Positions 55,170 to 63,483 of a stretch of 64,000 nt of DNA are shown here, in pieces. A program made the translations under genes and the position numbers. How positions within the stretch are numbered: position 1 is the first letter of the stretch; every line of letters starts with the position of its first letter. The stretch comes from Amycolatopsis anabasis (GTDB taxonomy: Bacteria > Actinomycetota > Actinomycetes > Mycobacteriales > Pseudonocardiaceae), in the NCBI RefSeq assembly GCF_009765355.1, contig NZ_VTHK01000019.1, forward strand, positions 62,001 to 126,000, written 5' to 3'. Under the pieces are notes generated by a model. It searched no databases and was not told the origin of the DNA. It was given only the letters and a program-made list of their open reading frames with translations.

Positions 55170-55568
55170 TCAGGGCAGGGCGGCGGTCACGTCGAGTTCG
55201 ACGCGCTGGTCCGGGTAGCCGAGCTGGGCCACACCGAGCAGGGTGCTCGCGGTGGAGAACGCGGCGCCGATCGGCGACTCGGTCAGCCTGGTCCAGACCG
55301 CGGCCAGCTCGGCCTGGTCCGCGCTGGCCACGTAGATGACCGTGCGGACCACGTCGTCCGGGGTCGCCCCGGCCGAGCGCAGGGCGGCAGCGGTGTTGGC
55401 GACCACCTGGTCGACCTGGGCCGCCAGGTCACCGGCGACCACCGAACCGTCGGCCGCGAGGGGGCATTGCCCGGCGAGGAAGACCAGCCGCTGGGCCTCG
55501 ACGGTGGTCACGTGGTGGTAGCCGGGTGTGGTGTGCAGTTCCGCGGGATTGTGTCGCTTGATCGTCAC
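55170..55568 (-). CDS. Rid-family protein (RidA-like), second copy
   Basis: A 132-residue YjgF/UK114-fold protein: LVFLAGQCPLAADGSVVAGD, QVDQVVANTAAALRSAGATP, VVRTVIYVASADQAELAAV. The position of the catalytic Arg of RidA is again not Arg: the stretch reads STASTLLGVAQLGYPDQRVE, with Ser or Thr in its place. Enamine deaminase activity is therefore doubtful and ligand binding is an alternative. GTG at 55568. It is divergent from mtnA across 29 bases, so the two share a very tight promoter region. Confidence 0.82.
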   Translation of the reverse strand: MTIKRHNPAELHTTPGYHHVTTVEAQRLVFLAGQCPLAADGSVVAGDLAAQVDQVVANTAAALRSAGATPDDVVRTVIYVASADQAELAAVWTRLTESPIGAAFSTASTLLGVAQLGYPDQRVELDVTAALP

Positions 55569-55597
55569 CTGGCCATCATGCGACCTAGGCTGGAATC

Positions 55598-56572
55598 GTG
55601 CGACGGACTATTGACTGGGACGACGGCGCCATCGTGATCGTGGATCAGGTCGCGCTGCCCGGCGCCTACCGAACCCTGCGACTCGGCACGGTCGACGAAC
55701 TCGTCGACGCGATCCAGCGGCTCGCCGTGCGGGGCGCGCCCGCGCTCGGCGCCGCCGGGGCACTCGGCACCGCGCTCGCCGCCCGCCACCACTGGCCGGA
55801 TCTGACCAAGGTGCGCGCGCAGGCCGAACGGGTGGCCCGCGCGCGCCCGACCGCGGTCAACCTGAGCTGGGGCGTCAGCCGGGCCCTGTCCGCACTGCCC
55901 GAGAGCGCCGAGGCCGTCCTCGCCGAGGCCCAGGCGATCCTGGACGAGGACGAGAACGTGAACCGGCTCGCCTCCGGCCACGCCGCCGAACTGGTGCTCG
56001 AGCGCTGCCCGCGGCGGCCGCTGCGCCTGCTCACCCACTGCAACGCCGGCCGCCTGGCGACCGTGGCCTGGGGCACCGCCCTCGGGGTGGTCTGGCACCT
56101 GCACACCGCCGGCCACGTCGACTACGTCCTCGCCGACGAGACCCGGCCGCTGCTCCAGGGCGCCCGCCTCACCGCCTGGGAACTCGCCGAAGCGGGCGTC
56201 CCGTACCGGATCCTGCCCGATTCCGCCGCCGCGCTGGCGATGGCGCGCGGGATGGTGGACTGCGTGCTCGTCGGCGCGGACCGGATCGCCACCAACGGGG
56301 ACGTGGCGAACAAAATCGGCACGTACGGGCTGGCGATCGCGGCCGCCCGGCACAGGATCCCGTTCGTCGTGGTCGCCCCGTGGTCCACAGTGGACACCTC
56401 GCTGCCGGACGGGTCGTCGATCGTGCTCGAGGAGCGCCCCGCCGACGAGGTCACCCACATCTCCGGCGAGCCGATCGCCCCGGAAGGCGCACCGGTGTTC
56501 AACCCCGCGTTCGACGTGACCCCGGCGGAACTGATCACCGCCGTGGTCACCGAACGCGGGGTGCTTTCCTGA
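55598..56572 (+). CDS. mtnA: S-methyl-5-thioribose-1-phosphate isomerase
   Basis: A 324-residue eIF2B-like-fold isomerase of the methionine salvage pathway, converting 5-methylthioribose-1-phosphate to the ribulose form. RLAVRGAPALGAAGALGTAL binds substrate, LTHCNAGRLATVAWGTALG carries the catalytic Cys, and LVGADRIATNGDVANKIGTY carries the catalytic Asp. GTG start at 55598. No other methionine-salvage gene is adjacent; the Rid gene is divergent. The stop codon lies within the left arm of the terminator hairpin at 56571-56613. Confidence 0.93.
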   Translation: MRRTIDWDDGAIVIVDQVALPGAYRTLRLGTVDELVDAIQRLAVRGAPALGAAGALGTALAARHHWPDLTKVRAQAERVARARPTAVNLSWGVSRALSALPESAEAVLAEAQAILDEDENVNRLASGHAAELVLERCPRRPLRLLTHCNAGRLATVAWGTALGVVWHLHTAGHVDYVLADETRPLLQGARLTAWELAEAGVPYRILPDSAAALAMARGMVDCVLVGADRIATNGDVANKIGTYGLAIAAARHRIPFVVVAPWSTVDTSLPDGSSIVLEERPADEVTHISGEPIAPEGAPVFNPAFDVTPAELITAVVTERGVLS

Positions 56573-56613
56573 GGGGACCCCTCCGGACAAATTTCGTCAG
56601 GAGGGGTCCCCTC
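56571..56613. terminator. Bidirectional terminator hairpin after mtnA
   Basis: Fourteen-base perfect arms GAGGGGACCCCTCC (56571-56584) and GGAGGGGTCCCCTC (56600-56613) enclose a 15-base AT-richer loop (GGACAAATTTCGTCA). The hairpin starts inside the mtnA stop codon and ends 17 bases before the poxB stop, so it separates the convergent pair. Confidence 0.82.
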
Positions 56614-56629
56614 ATGACACGGCTCGGCA

Positions 56630-58378
56630 CTAGAGGCGCGGCACGTTGCGCAGGTTGGACTTCGCGAGCTGGAGCATCTTGCCCACCCCGCCGCTCAGCA
56701 CGGTCCGGCTGACCGCGAGCGCGAAACCCTTCACCTGGGCCGCGGTGATGTTCGGCGGGATCGACAGCGCGTTCGGATCGGTGACGACGTCGAGCAGCGC
56801 CGGGCCGTCGTGCGCGAGCAGTTCCTTGACCGCGTCCCGCACGTCACCGGGATTCTCCACCCGCCGCGCATGAATACCGGCCCCGCGGGCGATCGCGGCG
56901 AAATCGACCTTGTCGTGGTCGGTCCCGTACTCCGGGAGACCGTCGACGAGCATCTCCAGCTTCACCATGCCGAGCGAGGAGTTGTTGAACACCACCACCT
57001 TCACCGGCAGCGCGTGGGTCTTCAACGTGAGCAGCTCGCCCATCAGCATGGCCAGGCCGCCGTCGCCCGCCATCGCGATCACCTGGCGATCCCGGTCGGC
57101 CGCCTGCGCGCCGATCGCGTGCGGCAACGCGTTGGCCATGCTCCCGTGCACGAACGAACCCAGCAACCGGCGGCGGCCGTTCGGCGTGACGTACCGCGCC
57201 GACCACACGTTGCACATCCCGGTGTCCACGGTGAACACCGCGTCCGCGGCCGCCTCCTCGTCCAGGATGTCCGCCGCGTACTCCGGGTGGATCGGCACGT
57301 GCCGCTCGACGTTGTTCGTGTAGGCGTCGACCACGCGCTGCAGGCTGCGTTCGTGCTTGTGCAGCATCTCGTGCAGGAAGGCGCGATTCTCCTTGCGGCG
57401 CAGGCGCGGGAGCACCGCGCGGATGGTCGCGCCGACATCGCCGAGCACGCCGAACTCCAGCGCGGTCCGCCGCCCCATCCGCGCCGGATCGACGTCCACC
57501 TGCACGGTGTGGGCCTGCGGCAGGAAGTTGTCGTACGGGAAGTCGGTGCCGAGCAGCAGCACCAGATCGGCGGCGTGCATCGCGTCGTAGCAGGCGCCGT
57601 AGCCGAGCAGCCCGCTCATGCCGACGTCGAACGGATTGTCGTACTGGATGAACTCCTTGCCCCGCAAGGAATGCCCGACCGGTGCGCCGATCAGTTCGGC
57701 GAGCTGGATGACCTCGTCGTGCGCGTCGCGGCAGCCCGCACCGGCCATGATCATGACCTTCTCGGCCCGCTCGATGCGCTCCACCAGGGCCTCGACGTCC
57801 GAGTCGGCGGGCAGGATCGCGGGCGGGGTGCCGAGGATGCCGCTGGTCCCGGTGGGCCGGACCGCGTTCTCGTGCGCGACATCGCCGGGCAGCACGATCA
57901 CCGCGCCGCCCCGGCGGCCGACCGCGTTCTGCACCGCGATCCGCGCGATCCGCGGCATCTGCTCGGGCTGGCTGACCAGTTCGCAGTAGTGCGAGCATTC
58001 GGCGAACAGCCGCTCGGGGTGCGTCTCCTGGAAGAAGCCGGTGCCGATCTGCGCGGCCGGGATGTGCGACGCGATCGCCAGCACCGGCGCGCCGGAGCGG
58101 TGCGCGTCGTACAACCCCTGCAGCAGGTGCAGGTTGCCCGGCCCGCAACTCCCCGCGCACACCGCGAGCCGCCCGGTCAGCTGCGCCTCGGCCGCGGCCG
58201 CGAACGCCCCGGCCTCCTCGTTGCGCACGTGGACCCAGTCGATCCCGCCCTTGGCCGAGCCCCCGCTGCGGCGGATCGCGTCCACGACCGGGTTGAGGCT
58301 GTCCCCCACCACGCCGTAGATCCGGCGCACCCCCGCCTGGATGAGCACCTCGATGAGCTGGTCGGCGACGGTTGTCAT
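56630..58378 (-). CDS. poxB: Pyruvate dehydrogenase (quinone), PoxB type
   Basis: A 582-residue thiamine-diphosphate flavoenzyme. GVVGDSLNPVVDAIRRSG and HVRNEEAGAFAAAAEAQLTG (catalytic Glu) at the N-terminus, an FAD-binding middle region, and MAGDGGLAMLMGELLTLKTH with VVVFNN as the TPP motif at the C-terminus. It decarboxylates pyruvate to acetate and passes electrons to the quinone pool; the C-terminal tail (GKMLQLAKSNLRNVPRL) could be the membrane-binding helix. It follows the CoA-transferase gene after 22 bases, so pyruvate made by the lyase of this operon is a natural substrate. Confidence 0.9.
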   Translation of the reverse strand: MTTVADQLIEVLIQAGVRRIYGVVGDSLNPVVDAIRRSGGSAKGGIDWVHVRNEEAGAFAAAAEAQLTGRLAVCAGSCGPGNLHLLQGLYDAHRSGAPVLAIASHIPAAQIGTGFFQETHPERLFAECSHYCELVSQPEQMPRIARIAVQNAVGRRGGAVIVLPGDVAHENAVRPTGTSGILGTPPAILPADSDVEALVERIERAEKVMIMAGAGCRDAHDEVIQLAELIGAPVGHSLRGKEFIQYDNPFDVGMSGLLGYGACYDAMHAADLVLLLGTDFPYDNFLPQAHTVQVDVDPARMGRRTALEFGVLGDVGATIRAVLPRLRRKENRAFLHEMLHKHERSLQRVVDAYTNNVERHVPIHPEYAADILDEEAAADAVFTVDTGMCNVWSARYVTPNGRRRLLGSFVHGSMANALPHAIGAQAADRDRQVIAMAGDGGLAMLMGELLTLKTHALPVKVVVFNNSSLGMVKLEMLVDGLPEYGTDHDKVDFAAIARGAGIHARRVENPGDVRDAVKELLAHDGPALLDVVTDPNALSIPPNITAAQVKGFALAVSRTVLSGGVGKMLQLAKSNLRNVPRL

Positions 58379-58400
58379 AGAAATTCCTTTCTCGGACCGC

Positions 58401-59687
58401 TCAGTGCAGCAGTCCGGCCTTCCGGGCCTCGGCGGTCAGCCGGTCCCGGTGTTCCGGGTGGGCGATCGCGATCAGCGACTCCGCCCGTTTCGCGAGGCTT
58501 CTCCCCCGCAGTTCGGCCACCCCGTATTCGGTGACGACGTGGTCCACGGTGTTCTTCAACGTGGTCACCACGCTGCCCGGGGTGAGCCGCGGGTTGATCC
58601 GGCTGCGGCCGTCGCTGGTCGCCGAGTGCAGCACCAGGAACGCCTGCCCGCCCGGCGAGTACATCGCCCCGCGCGCGAAATCGGCCTGCCCGCCCGAGGA
58701 CGACCAGTACCGGCCGCCGATCGTCTCGCTGGCCGCCTGCCCCATCAGGTCGACCTCGCTGGTGGCGTTGATCGACACGAAGTTCGGTTCGTTCGCGACC
58801 ACGCGCGGATCGTTCACCCAGTCCACGGGCTCCATGGTCACCGCGGTGTTGTCGTCGAGCCAGTCGAACAACCGTTTCGTGCCCACCGCGAAGGTGGCCA
58901 CGTGCTTGTTGCGCTGCTGCCGCTTCCGGGTGCCGGTCAGCGCGCCGCTCGTCACCAGGTCCAGCACCCCGTCGGAGATCGCCTCGGTGTGCAGGCCCAG
59001 GTGCCGGTGATCGCGCAGCGAAGCCAGCAGCGCGTTCGGGACGCGCCCGACCCCGATCTGCAGGCAGGCGCCATCGGGAATCCGCTCGGCGATGGACGCC
59101 GCGATCCGGTGATCGCGATCGTCGGGTTTCGCGGGCGGTACCTCGTGCAGCGGCCGGTCGGCCCGGCACCAGCCCGCGATCTGGCTGATGTGCAGCTGGT
59201 TGTGGCCGAACGTCCGCGGCATGTGCTCGTTGACCTCGAGGAAGAACGGGATCTCCCCGATGAAGGCCGCGGTGTAGTCGGCGTTCGTGCCGAGGCTGAA
59301 GTAGCCGTGCTCGTCGGGCGGGCTGGCCGCGGCGAGCGCGATCGTGCACTTCGTCGAACTCCGCAGCAGCAGCGGCATCTCGCTGAAGTGGTTGGGCACC
59401 AGATCGCAGTGACCGGCCCAGAACGCCTCGCGCGAACCCGCGCCGAGAAAGTAGTCGACGTGCTCCAGGCGTCCCGGGAACTCGCCGTCGATGTACCGGC
59501 GGCGCAGGTACGGGTCCATGCGGTGGATGTGCACACCTTCGAGTGATTCCGCATGCGCTTCGAGGGTGTCCAGCAGGGTCACCGGCTCGCCGAGCTGGAT
59601 CGGCACGATCACGTCCGCGCCGGGCGGGATGTGCTCGAGCACGTCGGCGGGTTCGTTCGGGTGATCCAGGGAAACGCTATTCGCCAC
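58401..59687 (-). CDS. Acetyl-CoA hydrolase/4-hydroxybutyrate CoA-transferase family protein (RipA-like)
   Basis: A 428-residue family I CoA-transferase. The catalytic Glu lies in NATSEVDLMGQAASETIGGR, followed by YWSSSGGQADFARGAMYSPG, and the N-terminal GEPVTLLDTLEAHAESLEGV matches the Cat2/RipA group. In Yersinia and Salmonella RipA makes itaconyl-CoA; the neighbouring MaoC and CitE genes complete the RipABC set. Succinate or acetate CoA transfer is an alternative. The GTG start lies inside the CitE gene (11-base overlap). Confidence 0.87.
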   Translation of the reverse strand: MANSVSLDHPNEPADVLEHIPPGADVIVPIQLGEPVTLLDTLEAHAESLEGVHIHRMDPYLRRRYIDGEFPGRLEHVDYFLGAGSREAFWAGHCDLVPNHFSEMPLLLRSSTKCTIALAAASPPDEHGYFSLGTNADYTAAFIGEIPFFLEVNEHMPRTFGHNQLHISQIAGWCRADRPLHEVPPAKPDDRDHRIAASIAERIPDGACLQIGVGRVPNALLASLRDHRHLGLHTEAISDGVLDLVTSGALTGTRKRQQRNKHVATFAVGTKRLFDWLDDNTAVTMEPVDWVNDPRVVANEPNFVSINATSEVDLMGQAASETIGGRYWSSSGGQADFARGAMYSPGGQAFLVLHSATSDGRSRINPRLTPGSVVTTLKNTVDHVVTEYGVAELRGRSLAKRAESLIAIAHPEHRDRLTAEARKAGLLH

Positions 59688-60498
59688 CGAAGCCTCCGAG
59701 CAGCCTGCGCGCGAGTTCCACGCGCGGTTTGTCGATCATCTCGCCGTCCACCCGCACCGCGGCGCCACCGGACTCCTCGGCGGCCTCCAGCACGCGCCGG
59801 GCCCAGCGCAGTTCCTCCTCGTCCGGGCTGAACGCCGCGTTGACCGCGTCGACCTGCTTGGGGTGCAAGCACAGTTTGCCGCCGAAGCCCAGGTTGCGCG
59901 CAGCGCGAGCCGCGTCCCGGGTGAGGGCGACGTCATACAGGTCGGTGGTCACCCCGTCGACCGGTGCGGCCAGTCCCGCCGCGCGGGAGGCGACCACCAG
60001 CCGGGACCGGGCGTACAGCAACTCCCGTTCGGCCGCGTCGGTCACCGTGACGCCGGTGTCGAGTCCGAAGTCGACGTTGCCGAACACCAGCCGGGTCACG
60101 CCGGGCAGTTCGGCGATCTGGTCGGCGTCCCGCACGCCCCGCGCGCTTTCCAGCAGGGCGAACAGGGCCACGCCGTCCGGCAGCCGGGCGATCGTGGCGC
60201 GCAGCGCGGGAATGCTGTCCGCCTTGGGCAGCACCACGGCCGCCAGCCCGGGAGCCTCGGCCAGCACGGCCAGATCGTCGTCGTACCACGGGGTGTCCGC
60301 CGCGTTGATCCGCACGGCCGCCGGGTGTCCGGCGGCCCAGGCGGCGACCTCGGCGCGGGCGCTTTCCTTGTCCGGCGGCGCGACCGCGTCCTCCAGATCG
60401 CACAGCACCAGATCGGCGCCGCTGGCCGCGGCCTTGCCGAACCGGTCCGCGCGGTTCCCGGGGACGAACAGCAGCGACCGCGCGGCCTCGGGCTTCAC
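59677..60498 (-). CDS. HpcH/HpaI CitE-like lyase, citramalyl-CoA lyase-like (RipC-like)
   Basis: A 273-residue CitE-family TIM-barrel lyase: SLLFVPGNRADRFGKAAASG, LVLCDLEDAVAPPDKESAR, ALLESARGVRDADQIAEL (metal Glu), FGNVDFGLDTG (metal Asp) and KLCLHPKQVDAVNAAFSPDE. Such enzymes cleave malyl-, methylmalyl- or citramalyl-CoA to acetyl-CoA plus a 2-keto acid. With a MaoC hydratase and CoA-transferase, (S)-citramalyl-CoA to acetyl-CoA and pyruvate is the best guess. The GTG start overlaps the MaoC stop by four bases. Confidence 0.87.
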   Translation of the reverse strand: MKPEAARSLLFVPGNRADRFGKAAASGADLVLCDLEDAVAPPDKESARAEVAAWAAGHPAAVRINAADTPWYDDDLAVLAEAPGLAAVVLPKADSIPALRATIARLPDGVALFALLESARGVRDADQIAELPGVTRLVFGNVDFGLDTGVTVTDAAERELLYARSRLVVASRAAGLAAPVDGVTTDLYDVALTRDAARAARNLGFGGKLCLHPKQVDAVNAAFSPDEEELRWARRVLEAAEESGGAAVRVDGEMIDKPRVELARRLLGGFGGE

Positions 60499-61031
60499 TT
60501 CCCCTCGCCTTCGTCGAGGCCCGCGGCCCGCCGGGACCGCTCGTCCCACACCGGTTCCACGCTCGCGAACTCCGGGCCGTGCCCGCGCCGGTACACCAGC
60601 AGCGTGCGCTCGAAGGTGATCACGATCGTGCCGCGCTGGTTGAAGCCGATGGTCCGCACCTCGACCACGCCGACCTCGGGCCGGGACTTCGACTCCCGCG
60701 CGCTGAGCACCTCGGACTGCGAGTAGATGGTGTCGCCTTCGAAGACCGGATTCGGCAGCCGGACCCGGTCCCAGCCGAGGTTGGCCATCACGTGCTGGGA
60801 GATGTCGGTGACGCTCTGCCCGGTCACCAGGGCCAGCGTGAACGTGGAGTCGACCAGCGGTTTGCCCCATTCGGTCTGCCCCGCGTAGTGCCGGTCGAAG
60901 TGCAGCGGCGCGGTGTTCTGCGTGAGCAGAGTGAGCCAGGAGTTGTCGGTCTCGGTCACCGTGCGCCCGAGCGGATGGCGGTACACGTCCCCGACCACGA
61001 AGTCCTCGAAGTACCTGCCCTGCCAGCCCAT
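60495..61031 (-). CDS. MaoC-like hydratase, itaconyl-CoA/mesaconyl-CoA hydratase-like (RipB-like)
   Basis: A 178-residue hot-dog-fold hydratase. The N-terminus WQGRYFEDFVVGDVYRHPLG and TVTETDNSWLTLLTQNTAPL, then HFDRHYAGQTEWGKPLVDST contain the catalytic Asp/His area of the MaoC family; the pattern resembles mesaconyl-CoA and itaconyl-CoA hydratases. It would hydrate itaconyl-CoA to citramalyl-CoA for the CitE-like enzyme. ATG at 61031 follows a CGAGGAGGAC ribosome binding site. First gene of the operon MaoC-CitE-CoA-transferase-PoxB; a LysR-box candidate is 78 bases upstream. Confidence 0.87.
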   Translation of the reverse strand: MGWQGRYFEDFVVGDVYRHPLGRTVTETDNSWLTLLTQNTAPLHFDRHYAGQTEWGKPLVDSTFTLALVTGQSVTDISQHVMANLGWDRVRLPNPVFEGDTIYSQSEVLSARESKSRPEVGVVEVRTIGFNQRGTIVITFERTLLVYRRGHGPEFASVEPVWDERSRRAAGLDEGEGK

Positions 61032-61108
61032 GTCGTCCTCCTCGATGATCTCTACCGCTCACCCTGCCCTCGCCGCGGTCATACGTAAAATGACCAGTCT
61101 TACCTGCG

Positions 61109-61129
61109 TTCATGCGCCACGTGCATGAA
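61109..61129. promoter_or_regulatory. Inverted repeat, candidate LysR box for the itaconate-like operon
   Basis: Arms TTCATGC and GCATGAA (perfect, seven bases) flank GCCACGT, in the 105-base gap between the LysR stop and the MaoC start. The dyad ATGC-N7-GCAT has the T-N11-A form of LysR sites. It could alternatively be a hairpin ending the LysR message. Confidence 0.5.
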
Positions 61130-61136
61130 CTGGGCG

Positions 61137-62015
61137 CTACCCCGGCCACGACCTCACGAATTCGTGGAACCGCTCGACCGCGGGCGCCTGGTGCCGCGCG
61201 GCGAGTGTGGCCACGCCCACGGTGCGGTGCGCCTCGGGATCGGACAGGCGCAGGTAGACCGGCCCGCCGGGCACCGAAGCGCTGCGCGGCGGAGGCATGA
61301 TCGCGACCCCCAGCCCGGCCGAGACCAGTCCCTGCACGGTCGCCAGTTCGGTGCTCTCGAAGGTGATGCGCGGCGTGAACCCGGCTCGGCGGCAGAGCTG
61401 GTCGGCGGTCTGCCGCAGCCCGAACTCCGAGCGCAGCGCGATGAAGTCGGCGTCGGCGAGTTCGGCCAGCGACACGCGTTTGCGGCGGGCCAGCGGGTGC
61501 CCGGACGGCACCGCGACGCAGAGCTGCTCCACTTCGATCGGCGTCCACAGCACGTCCTCGCCACCGGGCTCCGGGCTGGTGACGATCAGATCGACGTGGC
61601 CGCGGCGCAGATCCGCGAGGATCACGTCCGCCGCGTCGCCGCGCAGCAGGAAATGCGCCTTGGGCACGCGTTCGCGGTAACCGCGGATCAGGTCCGGGAT
61701 GAGCCAGGTGCCGAACGAGTGCAGGAACGCCAGCGCCACCGTCCCCTGTTCGGGATCGATCAGCGTGGCGATCCGGTGTTCGGCGGCCGACAGCTCGTCC
61801 AGTGCGCGCAACGCGTGCGCCTGGAACACCTGGCCGTAGGAGTTGAGCCGCAACCGGTGACCGGTGCGGTCGAACAGCGGGGTGCCCAGGCGCCGCTCCA
61901 GCCGGGCGATGGCCCGGGACAGGGTGGGCTGCGCGATGTTCAGCGCGGCCGCCGCCTCGGTCACGTGCTCGGTCTCGGCCAGCGTGGTGAACCAGGTCAG
62001 CTCGCGGACGTCCAT
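61137..62015 (-). CDS. LysR-family transcriptional regulator (RipR/ItcR-like position)
   Basis: A 292-residue LysR regulator: helix-turn-helix at residues about 3-62 (MDVRELTWFTTLAETEHVTE, then LNIAQPTLSRAIARLERRLG) and an effector domain at about 90-290 (VALAFLHSFGTWLIPDLIRG, VAVPSGHPLARRKRVSLAEL, GLVSAGLGVAIMPPP). It is on the same strand just upstream of the MaoC/CitE/CoA-transferase/PoxB operon. In Yersinia and Pseudomonas a LysR gene controls itaconate genes, so the same role is likely. ATG at 62015. Confidence 0.88.
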   Translation of the reverse strand: MDVRELTWFTTLAETEHVTEAAAALNIAQPTLSRAIARLERRLGTPLFDRTGHRLRLNSYGQVFQAHALRALDELSAAEHRIATLIDPEQGTVALAFLHSFGTWLIPDLIRGYRERVPKAHFLLRGDAADVILADLRRGHVDLIVTSPEPGGEDVLWTPIEVEQLCVAVPSGHPLARRKRVSLAELADADFIALRSEFGLRQTADQLCRRAGFTPRITFESTELATVQGLVSAGLGVAIMPPPRSASVPGGPVYLRLSDPEAHRTVGVATLAARHQAPAVERFHEFVRSWPG

Positions 62016-62052
62016 CCGCCGATTATCGGCAGGACCGTCCAATCCGGACCGA

Positions 62053-62268
62053 TCAGGGCCGCGGACCGAGCACCTCTTCGCCCTCGCGCACGGTGATCGC
62101 CATGGCGGGGCAGGAGTCCGCGGCATCGAGCACGATCTCGTCCGGCTCGACCTCGCCGGAAAGCGGGCGGGCGTGGTCGCCTTCCAGTTCGAAGAACTCG
62201 GGGGCGAGCGCCGCGCACATGCCCGAGGCGATGCACGTGTTCTCGTCGACCTCGATTCGCCAGGTCAT
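62053..62268 (-). CDS. [3Fe-4S]-type ferredoxin, P450 partner
   Basis: A 71-residue ferredoxin with three cluster cysteines: C12 and C18 (NTCIASGMCAALAPEFF) and C53 (DSCPAMAITV). One of the four Cys positions of a [4Fe-4S] ferredoxin is replaced by Gly or Met, typical of the [3Fe-4S] ferredoxins that pass electrons to bacterial cytochromes P450. It starts two bases after the P450 stop if ATG 62268 is used; an ATG at 62277 (adding MVG) would overlap the stop. It should act with the P450 immediately upstream. Confidence 0.92.
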   Translation of the reverse strand: MTWRIEVDENTCIASGMCAALAPEFFELEGDHARPLSGEVEPDEIVLDAADSCPAMAITVREGEEVLGPRP

Positions 62269-62270
62269 GC

Positions 62271-63461
62271 CTACCATCCTACCGGCATCGTCCGCGGGCC
62301 ACGGACGAGCAATTGCTTCTTCCAGACGATGTCTCCGGCGAGCCGCAGGTCGGGGAAGCGTGCCAGCAACGCGCCGAGCGCCTCCTGCAGTTCCAGCCGG
62401 GCCAGCGGCGCGCCGAGGCAGTGGTGCACTCCGTGCCCGAAGCCGAGGTGCTGGTTCCCGTCGCGGTCGATGCGCAGTTCGTCCGCCTCGCCGAAGCGCA
62501 GCGCGTCCCGGTTCGCCGCGCCGACCGCGACCAGCACGGGTTCCCCCGCCCGGACCAGCACGCCGCCGACCTCGATGTCCTCGGTCGCGTAACGCGGGAA
62601 GGACGCACCGGCGCCGAGCGGCACGAACCGGAGCAGTTCCTCGACCGCGCTCGCGACCAGGGCGGGGTCCGCGCGCAACCGGGCGAGCTGATCGGGGTGC
62701 TCGAGCAGCACGTACACGAAGTTGGGGATCTGGGTGGCGGTGGTTTCGTGCCCGGCCACCAGGATTCCCACGCACAGGTCCACGAGTTCGAGTTCGGACA
62801 ACCGGTCGTGCACGTCGCGTGCCTCGATCAGCGCGGTCATCAGGTCGTCCGCGGGTTGTTCGCGGTGCTGCGCGATGAGCCCGGCCATGTAGGCGCGCAG
62901 TTCTTCCTGGTTCCGCTCGAACTCCTCGACGGTCAGCCCGCTGGTGGACAGGGCCGCGTCGCTCCACACCCGGAACTGGGCCCGGTCCTCGGTCGGCACG
63001 CCGAGCAGCTCGCAGATCACCGCGACCGGGATCGGCAGCGCGTAGTTCTCCACCAGGTCCACCGGCGGGCCGGCGGCGGCCATCTCGTCGAGCAGCCCCT
63101 GGGCCAGTTCCCGGACGCGCGGCCGCAGCCGCTCGACGCGGTGCATGGTGAACGCCTTCGCCACCAAGGTGCGGAGCCGGGTGTGGTCGGGCGGGTCCAT
63201 CGCCAGGATGCCGCTGGTGCGCTGGGCCGCGGAAGAGCGCGGCGCGTCGTGCTCGTTCGCCAGCGCGCGGCTGAAGCGCCGGTCGCCGAGGACCAGGCGG
63301 GCGTCGGCGTACCGGGTGGCGAGCCAGGCCGGTTCCCCGTAGGGCAGCTTGACCCGGATCATCCCGTCGGCTGCGCGGGCCGCGGCGTATGCCTGGTCGA
63401 GATCGAGACCTTCGGCCTCGTTGAACGGATACGCGACGGGTTCGGTGTGCGTGGTGGTCAT
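62271..63461 (-). CDS. Cytochrome P450, CYP105-like
   Basis: A 396-residue soluble P450. The I-helix LVAGHETTATQ (oxygen binding), K-helix EELLRF (ExxR), and heme loop FGHGVHHCLGAPLARLE with the axial Cys are all intact. The early DPPDHTRLRTLVAKAFT is typical of actinomycete CYP105/107-like enzymes that hydroxylate xenobiotics or natural products. It is followed by its ferredoxin gene and preceded, divergently, by a TetR gene with a perfect 20-base palindrome between, so it is probably induced by its substrate. No biosynthetic cluster is adjacent within the window. Confidence 0.93.
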   Translation of the reverse strand: MTTTHTEPVAYPFNEAEGLDLDQAYAAARAADGMIRVKLPYGEPAWLATRYADARLVLGDRRFSRALANEHDAPRSSAAQRTSGILAMDPPDHTRLRTLVAKAFTMHRVERLRPRVRELAQGLLDEMAAAGPPVDLVENYALPIPVAVICELLGVPTEDRAQFRVWSDAALSTSGLTVEEFERNQEELRAYMAGLIAQHREQPADDLMTALIEARDVHDRLSELELVDLCVGILVAGHETTATQIPNFVYVLLEHPDQLARLRADPALVASAVEELLRFVPLGAGASFPRYATEDIEVGGVLVRAGEPVLVAVGAANRDALRFGEADELRIDRDGNQHLGFGHGVHHCLGAPLARLELQEALGALLARFPDLRLAGDIVWKKQLLVRGPRTMPVGW

Positions 63462-63483
63462 CGCCGAGCGACCCCCTTGTCGT

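Noticed and set aside
56630..58378. Acetolactate synthase large subunit
   Set aside because: The overall pattern, C-terminal tail and lack of an ilvN gene fit quinone-dependent pyruvate dehydrogenase better.
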